Assembly: GCA_964436865.1 (NCBI GenBank)
Contig: CAYTFK010000158.1
Span: forward strand, 1 to 15,580
DNA from: JAXGPP01 sp964436865
Lineage (GTDB): Bacteria > Planctomycetota > Planctomycetia > Pirellulales > Thermoguttaceae
DNA length: 15,580 bases
Reading direction: 5' to 3'
The notes beneath the pieces are model-generated. The model did not search any database, was not told the origin of the DNA, and was given only the letters and a program-made list of their open reading frames with translations. Below, piece after piece: positions 6,913 to 13,685 of the stretch. Numbering within the stretch: position 1 is the stretch's first letter; each line of letters opens with the position of its first letter. A program made the translations under genes and the position numbers.

Positions 6913-8217
6913 TTATCGCATTTGCGGCTGGGCGGCGAGAACGCGGCCGAACTCGTCAAAGGTAATGTCGATCGCGCCCTCGACGTCGGTCCATCGATTG
7001 CGGAGGGCCAACAACATGTTTTGCGATTGAGCCCGCCCCGCGAAGGTGTAACGCACGGCGTGTTCGTCTTGCGCCTCGCACGCGAAATCACGGATCCGCA
7101 CGCTGGTAACCTCGGACCAGGGGTGCTTGCGGAGCGTTTCGGCTTCCACGGCGCCGTTGGCGTGCAGCGCCGCCTGCCACGCCCTCCACCCCGCCAATTC
7201 TTCCGCTTGACCGGTTTTCCAGAAGAGTGCACCGTCGTGCACCAGGGCCGAGACGAGGTGCTGCACCCGTTCGTCGGCCGGGGCCGCCACATGTACGGTC
7301 GGGTCGCGCCAGCAGAAATCGCGCGGCGAGGGGTCGGGTACACGGGCCAGCATATACTGAACCGGCAGGCCGGTCCGCTGCTCGTATCGCACGGCGCAGG
7401 CCGCCAGTCGCAGGTTCTGGCTCCGCACATGAACCACCTGGTCGCCGCCGCAGCGGTACTCTACCGGCAGCTTGTCGAGAATGTCGACGTTGACCAACTT
7501 GTCGAGTTCGCTGCCGTTGCCGCGGACGTCGGCCGCGAGGCCGCGGACCACGATCGACGCGAAGAGCGTGTCCGAAGGCAGTTCCAGTTCGTTATTCAGC
7601 GCCGCGATCAGGGGGGCGCTGGGCCGGATCGACGTCGCGCGCGTGCCGAGGAAATCACCGAAGTGTTCGGCGACGTCGGAACCGAGATGGGGTGTGGCGA
7701 TCGTGACCAGCCGATCGACGTCGCCGCGATACGCGACGCCCGGCAAGGCGCTCTGCAGGTACACGCGGGCCACAAGCCCGCCGGCGCTATGCGCCACCAG
7801 CCGCACCTTCTCCGCACCCGTGTAGCGGCAGAGCTGGCGAATGGTTTCGGCGAGTTCCAGTGCCTTAAGCGCCAAGCCATCGGCGTTGGCCGACGACGAG
7901 AACTTCAGTACAAACACCCGCGCCGAGCGCGGATCGCCGGGCGCGATGAACTCGAAGCTTCCGGGCAACTGCACCCGACCAGCCGAGCCGCGGATCGTTC
8001 CGCCGTAGCGGAGCCCCTGTGACTGGAAGAAGCCGATCATGCCGCCCCAGCGAGTCTCACCAGCGGCGGCAGCCGTGGGAGAGCCCCAGGTGGTGTCCTC
8101 GCGCTCGAGGTCCCACGCCATTCCGTGAACAAGCAGGACAGGAGGCGGAACGCCGGCGCGAGCGGCGGAGGGCGTTGCTGCGAGGAGGGCCAGGATCAGA
8201 ACCTGAAAGGGTCGCAC
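6913..8217 (-). CDS. Exported alpha/beta hydrolase (lipase/esterase-like)
   Basis: 434 residues from a GTG chosen because AGGAGA stands eight bases upstream and because it gives a clean Sec signal (RPFQVLILALLAATPSAARA). The rest is an alpha/beta hydrolase of the lipase/PGAP1-like type. PVLLVHGMAW (residues 26-35) supplies the oxyanion HG, and VRLVAHSAGGLVARVYLQ (138-155) is the nucleophile elbow with Ser144. TPHLGSDVA follows, as in many triacylglycerol lipases. The acid may be Asp259 in GGDQVVHV and the base His320 in ERVQHLV; these two are guesses from spacing. Four cysteines at 257 or beyond could form disulfides in the cell envelope. The C-terminal 100 residues (from about 335) match no domain I know. 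It follows the DUF1570 gene with a 101-bp gap. The substrate is unknown; an ester of a lipid is likely. Confidence 0.8.
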   Translation of the reverse strand: MRPFQVLILALLAATPSAARAGVPPPVLLVHGMAWDLEREDTTWGSPTAAAAGETRWGGMIGFFQSQGLRYGGTIRGSAGRVQLPGSFEFIAPGDPRSARVFVLKFSSSANADGLALKALELAETIRQLCRYTGAEKVRLVAHSAGGLVARVYLQSALPGVAYRGDVDRLVTIATPHLGSDVAEHFGDFLGTRATSIRPSAPLIAALNNELELPSDTLFASIVVRGLAADVRGNGSELDKLVNVDILDKLPVEYRCGGDQVVHVRSQNLRLAACAVRYEQRTGLPVQYMLARVPDPSPRDFCWRDPTVHVAAPADERVQHLVSALVHDGALFWKTGQAEELAGWRAWQAALHANGAVEAETLRKHPWSEVTSVRIRDFACEAQDEHAVRYTFAGRAQSQNMLLALRNRWTDVEGAIDITFDEFGRVLAAQPQMR

Positions 8218-8293
8218 GTGGTCGGTCTCCTGAAGACTGGTCCCCGGCGGATGGAACCTGCTCAATCGTAGGCACGTCCGAGAGGGGCAGCAA

Positions 8294-8311
8294 GCCGGGG
8301 AAACCCCCGGC
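8294..8311 (-). terminator. GC-rich hairpin after the DUF1570 gene
   Basis: GCCGGGG and CCCCGGC form a perfect 7-bp stem with a 4-base loop, starting eight bases downstream of the stop codon at 8319. There is no T run after it on the minus strand, so it may be a weak or Rho-assisted terminator, or an mRNA 3'-end stabiliser. Confidence 0.4.
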
Positions 8312-8318
8312 GCCCGCA

Positions 8319-9824
8319 CTAATGGTCGGCCGAAGTCGTGATTGCAGCGGGTTCTTCCACCGCTTTTGGGGCCGCCACCGGAGCGCCTTCCATGTACTCC
8401 CGATACTGCCGATCAAGCTCCGTGTAAGGCACGCCCGCCAGGCGCGCGAGCGTGGTTGAGTTGTCTTGACCGCTGTACACGAGCGACAGGTAGTTTACCA
8501 GTGCATCGCGGTAGCGGCCGCCGTCGTAGTGGACGAGAAAATGCGACAGCCCGGCCGCCTGGCTGTAGAGGGTCGCAATGCGCGGATCGCCCTGGAGCCG
8601 TGCCCGGCCGTAAGCCGTGAAGTCGGACAAGGAAACGTAGAAGTTGTCGTGGAGCAACCGGTAGCGCGCCGCCTGCACCCGAATGTCATCCCACCCGCCG
8701 AGCACGTGGAATCCGTTCTCTTCGTGGAGCGTTTCCATGTACAGGGCCACGCCCTCGACGATCCAGAAATTCGACTTGGCGCCGATTCCCAGCGGCACGC
8801 GCCGCGTTTCGTGGAAGAGTTGATGGGTCGCCTCGTGGAGCAGGGTTCGCTCGTCGTAGTCCTTGCCGGCAAAGAAATACGCGCGGCTGATGTTCTCCAC
8901 GTAGACGCCGACCGTAATCTCGATATTGGGGATCGCCGGTTGGAGCGCCCGAACATAGTCGTCGCGGTCGCGGAAGTACACAATCGAGTGCTGCGGCATG
9001 TCGCCGCGGTTGCGCGCGCGGCCCGCGAAGAGGTCGGAGACCTGTTGTTCCGTGAGGTAGTAGCGCACAAAGAGCTGCCGCCACACCCGGTTCAGTTCTT
9101 CCAGCTTGACGCCCAGTTGGACGCCGGCCTCGAGACTGTGATTGGTGCGGATCTTGTAGTGCTCGGTCTCGATGTCCCAGCCGGAGCGGATGTCGCGGCG
9201 CAACCGGGCTTCCTCTTCGGCGGTCACCCAGCGTCCGTTGAAGTTGCGCATCCCCTGCTCGTAGCGGGTCACGTGGTTCCGCGGCAGCCAGCCGAATTTC
9301 TCGTGCCACACGTATCCCGTGCGGTGCCGCCTGGCCTCGAACGCGGTGCACCACTGGCCCTGAGACGCCTGGTAGCCCAGCAGTCGCCGGCAGGCGGCAT
9401 GGTCGGGGTCTTCACGGATCGCCGTCAGCACGAGATCCACGGCCAGCGAATGACGGTTGCCGACGACCGCCCGCCTGGCGAGGTCGAACAGCACGCTGGC
9501 CTGTTTGGTGCGGAGGCCCGCAAAGCGGGTGTGCCACTCGGCCAAGTCGCCCGTGGCGCCCTCCGGGGTGCGCAACGAGCCTTCTTCCTTCGGGAGCACG
9601 GCCACGTAAATCTTCGCCGGACTGCGCGGCGAGGCCCAGAACCGCGTCCTTTCTCCCTGTTCCTTCAAGCCGCGCTGATCACACCAGTCGGCCAACTCGT
9701 TGAGCTGAGCCCGATAGCGCGAGACCGCGTCCTGGACGGTCTTCTCGAGGTCGTTTCCCCGCGTGGGGGAGCACAGCATCAAGAGGCCGATCAAGGTCGG
9801 CGGCACCGCACGCAGCAGCGACAC
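8319..9824 (-). CDS. DUF1570-type HExxH putative metallopeptidase
   Basis: 501 residues if started at the GTG that gives a signal peptide (VSLLRAVPPTLIGLLMLCSP). The frame stays open upstream to a GTG at 9959, no ATG is available and no Shine-Dalgarno decides. The C-terminal half carries LLHEATHQLFHE with His330, Glu331 and His334, and WIVEGVALYMET with Glu357, 23 residues after His334. This is the gluzincin arrangement in which two His and one Glu bind Zn. Families of this type, called DUF1570 in planctomycetes, are related to the peptidase MA clan. The N-terminal half (20-215) is helical with a TPR-like stretch (LAVDLVLTAIREDPDHAACRR). It is probably an envelope or secreted protease, but no substrate is known. 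It lies between csrA (169 bp upstream) and the alpha/beta hydrolase gene. Confidence 0.78.
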   Translation of the reverse strand: MSLLRAVPPTLIGLLMLCSPTRGNDLEKTVQDAVSRYRAQLNELADWCDQRGLKEQGERTRFWASPRSPAKIYVAVLPKEEGSLRTPEGATGDLAEWHTRFAGLRTKQASVLFDLARRAVVGNRHSLAVDLVLTAIREDPDHAACRRLLGYQASQGQWCTAFEARRHRTGYVWHEKFGWLPRNHVTRYEQGMRNFNGRWVTAEEEARLRRDIRSGWDIETEHYKIRTNHSLEAGVQLGVKLEELNRVWRQLFVRYYLTEQQVSDLFAGRARNRGDMPQHSIVYFRDRDDYVRALQPAIPNIEITVGVYVENISRAYFFAGKDYDERTLLHEATHQLFHETRRVPLGIGAKSNFWIVEGVALYMETLHEENGFHVLGGWDDIRVQAARYRLLHDNFYVSLSDFTAYGRARLQGDPRIATLYSQAAGLSHFLVHYDGGRYRDALVNYLSLVYSGQDNSTTLARLAGVPYTELDRQYREYMEGAPVAAPKAVEEPAAITTSADH

Positions 9825-9993
9825 GCCAGAAGGCAGACGAGGGTGGGCCGGACCGGATTTCAGTTTCCCGCTCCTTCGGGCTGGCGAGGAGAATGGATGC
9901 TGGACGGCGATGTAATCCAAGTCTAACACCCCTGTCGGGGAAAGGGAAATCGCCGCCACCGCCTTGCTGGAATGGTGCGGGCCGCGGGAGAAG

Positions 9994-10206
9994 TCAGGCA
10001 GAATGCCGGTGCTGCCGCTTCACAGGCGCCTGCTCGACATTGGGCGCGGCCGGCGACGAAGCGCTGAGTTCCCCGCGCAGAATCTCGACTTCCGGGGGGG
10101 CATCGACGCCGATCTGCACCGAATGGCCCTTGATCCGCACCACAGTGATCGTGATTCCCCGGCCCAAATGAATCTTCTGGTCGACCTTTCTGCTAAGCAC
10201 CAACAT
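9994..10206 (-). CDS. csrA: Carbon storage regulator CsrA
   Basis: 70 residues from an ATG with AAGGAAG five bases upstream. CsrA is a small dimeric RNA-binding protein that binds GGA motifs in mRNA leaders and blocks or stabilises translation. The N-terminus MLVLSRKVDQKIHLG is diagnostic. Leu4 and Arg6, and Arg44 in VEILRGEL, are the RNA-contacting residues known from E. coli and all are present. The core ends at about residue 48. The remaining 22 residues (ASSPAAPNVEQAPVKRQHRH) are a disordered, basic tail longer than in E. coli CsrA (61 residues), and the tail may add RNA affinity. No fliW or flagellin gene is adjacent, so the flagellar feedback seen in Bacillus is not suggested here. The leader contains several GGA motifs, which fits self-repression. 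Confidence 0.96.
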   Translation of the reverse strand: MLVLSRKVDQKIHLGRGITITVVRIKGHSVQIGVDAPPEVEILRGELSASSPAAPNVEQAPVKRQHRHSA

Positions 10207-10450
10207 GGCAACTTCCTTTCCGCCTTGGTTCAATCCTTTTCGAGAACGGATCCTGTCTATTGCAGCCGGCGTGCCGAAACTGGCGGCGGATGGACCACAA
10301 AACGGAAGTGGTTTTGTTACAGAGAGTTCCGTTGTTGGCGAATAGGGGTTGTCAAAATGGGTTGCTGTACAGGCTTCAACCAAGATGCCAATTTTTACAA
10401 TTGGCGTGCAGGCGAGCCTGGAAAAGAAAGCGAGGGGACCGAGAGCCGGA
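10207..10450 (-). promoter_or_regulatory. csrA leader with GGA motifs
   Basis: This 244-bp gap between the UVR-motif gene and csrA is clearly richer in A+T than the genes beside it. On the transcribed (minus) strand GGA occurs at 10214-10216 (inside the Shine-Dalgarno), 10219-10221, 10234-10236, 10251-10253 (ACAGGAT, close to the CsrA consensus) and 10328-10330. A perfect TTGACA stands at 10350-10355, but no clear -10 follows at the usual distance. Inverted repeats lie at 10298-10316 (CAAAAC/GTTTTG) and 10387-10405. The layout suggests csrA has its own promoter and regulates itself. Confidence 0.45.
10387..10405 (-). terminator. Hairpin between the UVR-motif gene and csrA
   Basis: GCCAATT and AATTGGC form a perfect 7-bp stem with a 5-base loop, 45 bases past the UVR-motif gene's stop. 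There is no T tract, so termination is uncertain. It may instead mark the 3' end of the upstream mRNA or be an operator-like palindrome for the csrA promoter. Confidence 0.35.
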
Positions 10451-11212
10451 CTATCTTAGATCACCCGTTGGGGGAGTCCGGCGTGCCCGCTTGGCGATTT
10501 CATCGCGGAGTCTCGCCGCCAGTTCGTATTGCTCCGAGTCGATGGCATCGGTTAGCTGTTCGCTCAGCGTGCGGCCCACCTCGTAATACTCGCGCAACCA
10601 GTCCTGAAGCTGGCGAAGCTGGCGAACCATCTCGTCCTGTTCAAACTGTTCCTCTCCCTGTACGGAATCAAACACGTCTTTGATCCGTCCCAAGCCGCGG
10701 TTGATCTCCTCAATCGCCGCCTCGGCGCCGGCCGCTTCCAATTGCGCGAGCGAAGCCGCTTGCGTGCGGTGAAACAGGACGAACGGTCGATACTGCTCGT
10801 GCGACAAGAGCCACTCAGCGTCGGCCGCGTAGTCGCGTGCAAAATCCATCAGTCGCAGCGTGTGATCAGCATCTTGGACGGCCCGCTCGAATTCCCGCAG
10901 GGCCAGCCAGCAGATCCGACGGTGATAGAACTGATTGAACTCGCGATCGATCTCGATGCACTGCTCCTCAGTAAGCTCGAACTTGTGATCCGCTTCGAGC
11001 GCCTGCTGGACCAGGTAGTCGATGTAGGTATCGTACCCCTCGGGCCGTTCCCCGTCGGGCCGGCCAGCCATCTCCATCTGCAGCACGCCCAGCTCGACCC
11101 GCATCTGGAGCACTTCCCTCCCCCCCTTGGCGCGGACCGTGCGGGCAGAGATCACCCCCGGCTGGAATGGCCAATCACGCAGGATATCATCGAGGGAACG
11201 GGACTTGGCCAT
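10451..11212 (-). CDS. UVR-motif (UvrB/UvrC interaction domain) protein
   Basis: 253 residues, cytoplasmic, rich in charged helices. The C-terminus (about residues 215-243) is a UVR motif: TLSEQLTDAIDSEQYELAAR, then LRDEIAKR. This helical hairpin is the part of UvrB and UvrC that joins the two, and it also occurs in ClpC, McsA and related proteins. No UvrB helicase, UvrC nuclease or McsA zinc-finger motifs are visible. The body has an N-terminal DDILRDWPFQPGVISARTVR, a beta-like segment VLQMRVELGVLQMEMAGRP (34-52) and long helices at about 60-130 and 150-212. It may be an adaptor that binds UVR-bearing partners, but this is inference. The gene is preceded by a good -10 box (11262-11267) and followed by csrA in the same direction. 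Similar genes appear to be planctomycete-specific. Confidence 0.75.
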   Translation of the reverse strand: MAKSRSLDDILRDWPFQPGVISARTVRAKGGREVLQMRVELGVLQMEMAGRPDGERPEGYDTYIDYLVQQALEADHKFELTEEQCIEIDREFNQFYHRRICWLALREFERAVQDADHTLRLMDFARDYAADAEWLLSHEQYRPFVLFHRTQAASLAQLEAAGAEAAIEEINRGLGRIKDVFDSVQGEEQFEQDEMVRQLRQLQDWLREYYEVGRTLSEQLTDAIDSEQYELAARLRDEIAKRARRTPPTGDLR

Positions 11213-11261
11213 GAAGAATCGCGTCGGGTCTCGGCGGTCGGGCCGGAGAGGCTCTCCCCCG

Positions 11262-11267
11262 ATTATA
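11262..11267 (-). promoter_or_regulatory. -10 box for the UVR-motif gene
   Basis: A perfect TATAAT stands on the minus strand 49 bases before the ATG, in a very GC-rich surrounding. The -35 position (GTCCAA at 17 bases) is poor. It implies a short leader and a new transcript start between arfB and this gene. Confidence 0.45.
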
Positions 11268-11372
11268 CTCCACGCGCGCGGACGTTGGACACCGCGTGCA
11301 GGGGGGCCGTCTCCGGCGCAGGACGACTCGAACCCCGCCCGAGAACCGCACTGCGCCGGCGGAGTTCCGACG

Positions 11373-11789
11373 TCAGTCGTATTCCCCGCGCCGATGGCGC
11401 TTCTTCTCCGATGTCTGCCGCTTCTGTTCCAGACGCCGGCGAATGCCGCCGGCGCTGGGCCGGGTAGGCTTCCGCGGTTTTGGTGCTGCAGCCACTTCCA
11501 GCAGCATCAACCGCAGCTTCTCGAGGCAATCGGCGGTGTTTCGCCCGGCGTCACGAAACCGCTGGCTCGTGACCAGCACATCCCCCTCATTCGTCACTCG
11601 ACGCCGATAGCGTGACAAGAACCGCTGCCGGACGTCCTCCGGCACGCTCGCGCTGGACTTGATTGGCCAGCGCAGCGTCGCCTTCGTGTTGACCTTGTTG
11701 ACGTTCTGGCCGCCAGGCCCAGAGCTTCGCGCGAAGGAGAATTCGAACTCCTCCATCGGAATCTGGATCCGCGCATTCACCGTCAGCAT
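11373..11789 (-). CDS. arfB: Alternative ribosome-rescue factor ArfB (YaeJ-like)
   Basis: 138 residues. ArfB enters the A site of ribosomes stalled at the end of a broken mRNA and hydrolyses the peptidyl-tRNA. SFARSSGPGGQNVNKVNTKA (residues 18-37) contains the GGQ catalytic motif at Gly26-Gly27-Gln28 in the same context as release factors. The domains that read stop codons are absent, as expected. The tail is strongly basic (KPRKPTRPSAGGIRRRLEQK and onward, residues 104-135); in the family this tail threads into the empty mRNA channel. The length is typical for the family. The ATG is seven bases after the stop of the isomerase-like gene, so the two are probably one transcript, though no clear Shine-Dalgarno is seen. 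A closely spaced GTG five codons in would give almost the same protein. Confidence 0.93.
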   Translation of the reverse strand: MLTVNARIQIPMEEFEFSFARSSGPGGQNVNKVNTKATLRWPIKSSASVPEDVRQRFLSRYRRRVTNEGDVLVTSQRFRDAGRNTADCLEKLRLMLLEVAAAPKPRKPTRPSAGGIRRRLEQKRQTSEKKRHRRGEYD

Positions 11790-11796
11790 GCGCCGT

Positions 11797-12609
11797 TCAC
11801 ACCCGGCTCCCGAGGAGCTGATCGAAAGCTTGCTTGGCATGCTCCAGAAGTTCCGGGTACTCGAAGCGTTCGATTTCTTCCCCCAGCAATTCCACATCGA
11901 AATACCCGTCATAGCCCAAGTCGCGCAACTGCCCCACGATCCGGGCGATGGGGATGTATCCTTCGCCAAGCCGGCAGCGATTCTGCTCTTTGTTGGGAGG
12001 CTGCCGTGCGTCTCCGAGCTGCACCAGTGCCACGTGCGGGGCAATATGGGGCATCTGATCGAGAATCGCTTCCTCCTGGCCCAGGTGGTAGGTGTCGAAG
12101 ACCAGCTTCACATGGGGCGAGCCCACCGAATCGAGCACTTCGAGCGTCTGGTCGACCGAGGTCAGGAACGTGAAACTGCCCGCGCAGTCCGGGTGCATCG
12201 GCTCCAGTGCCAGAACGATGTCGCGCTCGGCGGCGGCCGGGGCCAACTCCCGCAACGCATCGCGCAGCAAGCGCCGCGCGTGGTTATGCGTGTGACCGGC
12301 CCGGGCGCCGCTATAGACCAACAGTACGCCGGCACCGATGGCGGCCGCCGTATTGAGCGCTTCCGTCGCGTCGTCGATGCTGGCGCGGAACGAGCGGCCG
12401 TCGCTTCCGGTGAACCCGCCCGCCCAAAACAGGTGGGAGACCTTCAGTCCGCTGGCGGCGAGGAGCTCGATCCCCTTGGTCTGTCCGTAATCGGAGAGCT
12501 TGTGCCGCCAGACGCCCAACGCGGGAATGCCTGCCGCGGCGTAATGGGCAAGGTCGTCTTCCAGCGACCACCGGAACGTAGTCGCCTCGTTTACTGATAG
12601 CAGAGCCAT
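11797..12609 (-). CDS. Sugar phosphate isomerase/epimerase-like TIM barrel
   Basis: 270 residues from an ATG with GAAGGAG eight bases upstream; a longer in-frame GTG start at 12669 is unlikely. It belongs to the xylose isomerase-like/AP endonuclease 2 TIM-barrel superfamily. The metal site can be placed on ALEPMHP (Glu136), FDTYH (Asp172, His175), VQLGD (about 196-200) and DVELLG (Glu240), all at barrel strand ends. GEGYIPIARIVGQLRDLGYD (215-234) is the usual helix-8 signature. No signal peptide is present, so it is cytoplasmic. Typical activities in this group are isomerisation or epimerisation of keto sugars, inosose dehydration or hydroxypyruvate isomerisation. I cannot choose among these from sequence alone. 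It starts the seven-gene minus-strand block, is divergent from the methyltransferase gene and is probably co-transcribed with arfB. Confidence 0.85.
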   Translation of the reverse strand: MALLSVNEATTFRWSLEDDLAHYAAAGIPALGVWRHKLSDYGQTKGIELLAASGLKVSHLFWAGGFTGSDGRSFRASIDDATEALNTAAAIGAGVLLVYSGARAGHTHNHARRLLRDALRELAPAAAERDIVLALEPMHPDCAGSFTFLTSVDQTLEVLDSVGSPHVKLVFDTYHLGQEEAILDQMPHIAPHVALVQLGDARQPPNKEQNRCRLGEGYIPIARIVGQLRDLGYDGYFDVELLGEEIERFEYPELLEHAKQAFDQLLGSRV

Positions 12610-12934
12610 CCGTGTGTGCTCCTTCTCCGTACGCGGGCCGACCGTTCCCCACCGGAGCCCGGCCGGCATGATGGATCTTCAGCTTGGCGCGGGAGTGTTG
12701 CAACATCGACCGTGAAACCAACAGTTTCCGCCGACGTAGTATCAGGAATTCCATGCCCGGTGTAAAGCGTTTCCCGATGAGGGGTAGTGACAGAACTCCG
12801 TCTTGTGCCGTCGCTTCCGGCGGGCTAAGATCCCGCGTCGGCTGCGGTTGGCAAAAATACCCCGTCGCCGCCGAACACCGCGGTCACTATTCAGCCTGCG
12901 CGTCCCAAGGGCAAACCGGACAAGTCAGCAAGCC
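12610..12934. other. Divergent intergenic region with a short coding-like repeat
   Basis: These 325 bp separate the isomerase-like gene from the methyltransferase gene and should contain both promoters. I find no convincing -35/-10 pair. The methyltransferase frame stays open upstream to a TTG at 12803. That extension is very Arg-rich and carries AKIPRR twice, 15 codons apart counted from start to start or less, with differences mostly at third codon positions. It could be a leader ORF, an N-terminal extension, or chance. Confidence 0.3.
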
Positions 12935-13612
12935 ATGAGCGCCACTTTAGAACCCGCGAGTCCGCTGCGATTCGGTCCCGTCGAGGGATCAACCGGGGGC
13001 GATCTTCCGGCCGCAACCGCCCACTCGAGAACCTATCCATGGGCAGTGCGGGCACGCGCCTGTATCGGCATCGCCATCCTGGTTCCCTTCGGAGCGGTGG
13101 CCTTCTTCACCGAGCCCTGGTGGACGGGCGATTCGTGGCGGGAACTGTCCTGGGAAATACTGGCCTGGTCGCTGTTGATCGGCGGAACGGTCGTGCGTTT
13201 CTGGGCGACGGCATATATCGGGGGGCACAAAGGCAAGACGCTCGTCTGCGAGGGCCCCTACTCCCTTTGTCGAAACCCCCTATATTTCGGCACCTTCTTG
13301 ATTACCCTCTCCATCCCGGCCTTTCTGCACAGCCTGATTTTCGCCCTCGGAGTGGCCGCCGCTTCGAGCGTCTATCTGTGGACCACTGTCCGGGCCGAAG
13401 AAATGGTCCTTCGCCAACGACTCGGCGAGGAATACGCCGAATACTGCCGCCGGGTTCCCCGCTTCTGGCCGAAATTATGGGGCATCCGCACTTCGCCTCG
13501 CATCGAAGTCGATGTCCGATCCCTCCGCATCGAGGCATTCCGGGCGTTGCGCTGGGCGCTGATCCCGCTGGTGGTCCATCTCGCGCTTAACATCCAGGAT
13601 CTTGTCGGATAG
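12935..13612 (+). CDS. Membrane methyltransferase (isoprenylcysteine carboxyl/phospholipid type)
   Basis: 225 residues from the ATG. The start is uncertain because no Shine-Dalgarno is visible and the frame is open to 12803. The protein has about four hydrophobic segments: residues 42-58, 72-90, 118-148 (probably a hairpin) and 205-220. The family signature is GPYSLCRNPLYFGTFL (107-122), corresponding to GPYRxxRHPxYxG, followed by EEMVLRQRLGEEYAEYCRRV and PRFWP. This is the SAM-binding region of isoprenylcysteine carboxyl methyltransferase-like and PEMT-like proteins, which methylate lipids or lipid-linked groups at the membrane. In planctomycetes the substrate is unknown. CRNP has Asn where His is more usual. 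It is followed after 73 bp by the Lpt-family permease in the same direction, which suggests an envelope-lipid context. Confidence 0.8.
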   Translation: MSATLEPASPLRFGPVEGSTGGDLPAATAHSRTYPWAVRARACIGIAILVPFGAVAFFTEPWWTGDSWRELSWEILAWSLLIGGTVVRFWATAYIGGHKGKTLVCEGPYSLCRNPLYFGTFLITLSIPAFLHSLIFALGVAAASSVYLWTTVRAEEMVLRQRLGEEYAEYCRRVPRFWPKLWGIRTSPRIEVDVRSLRIEAFRALRWALIPLVVHLALNIQDLVG

Positions 13613-13685
13613 CCTCGCAACGCACCTCCAGGCGGCTGAACTGGGCTTGACCGGGGGCGGAGAAGCAAGGCAGACTACGCTGCCC

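Noticed and set aside
8466..9926. A 486-codon plus-strand open frame opposite the DUF1570 gene
   Set aside because: It is antisense to a gene with a full HExxH site and has no signature of its own.
12610..12934. tRNA or riboswitch in the divergent intergenic region
   Set aside because: I found no cloverleaf, no T-loop-like GTTCGA motif and no known riboswitch core by eye.
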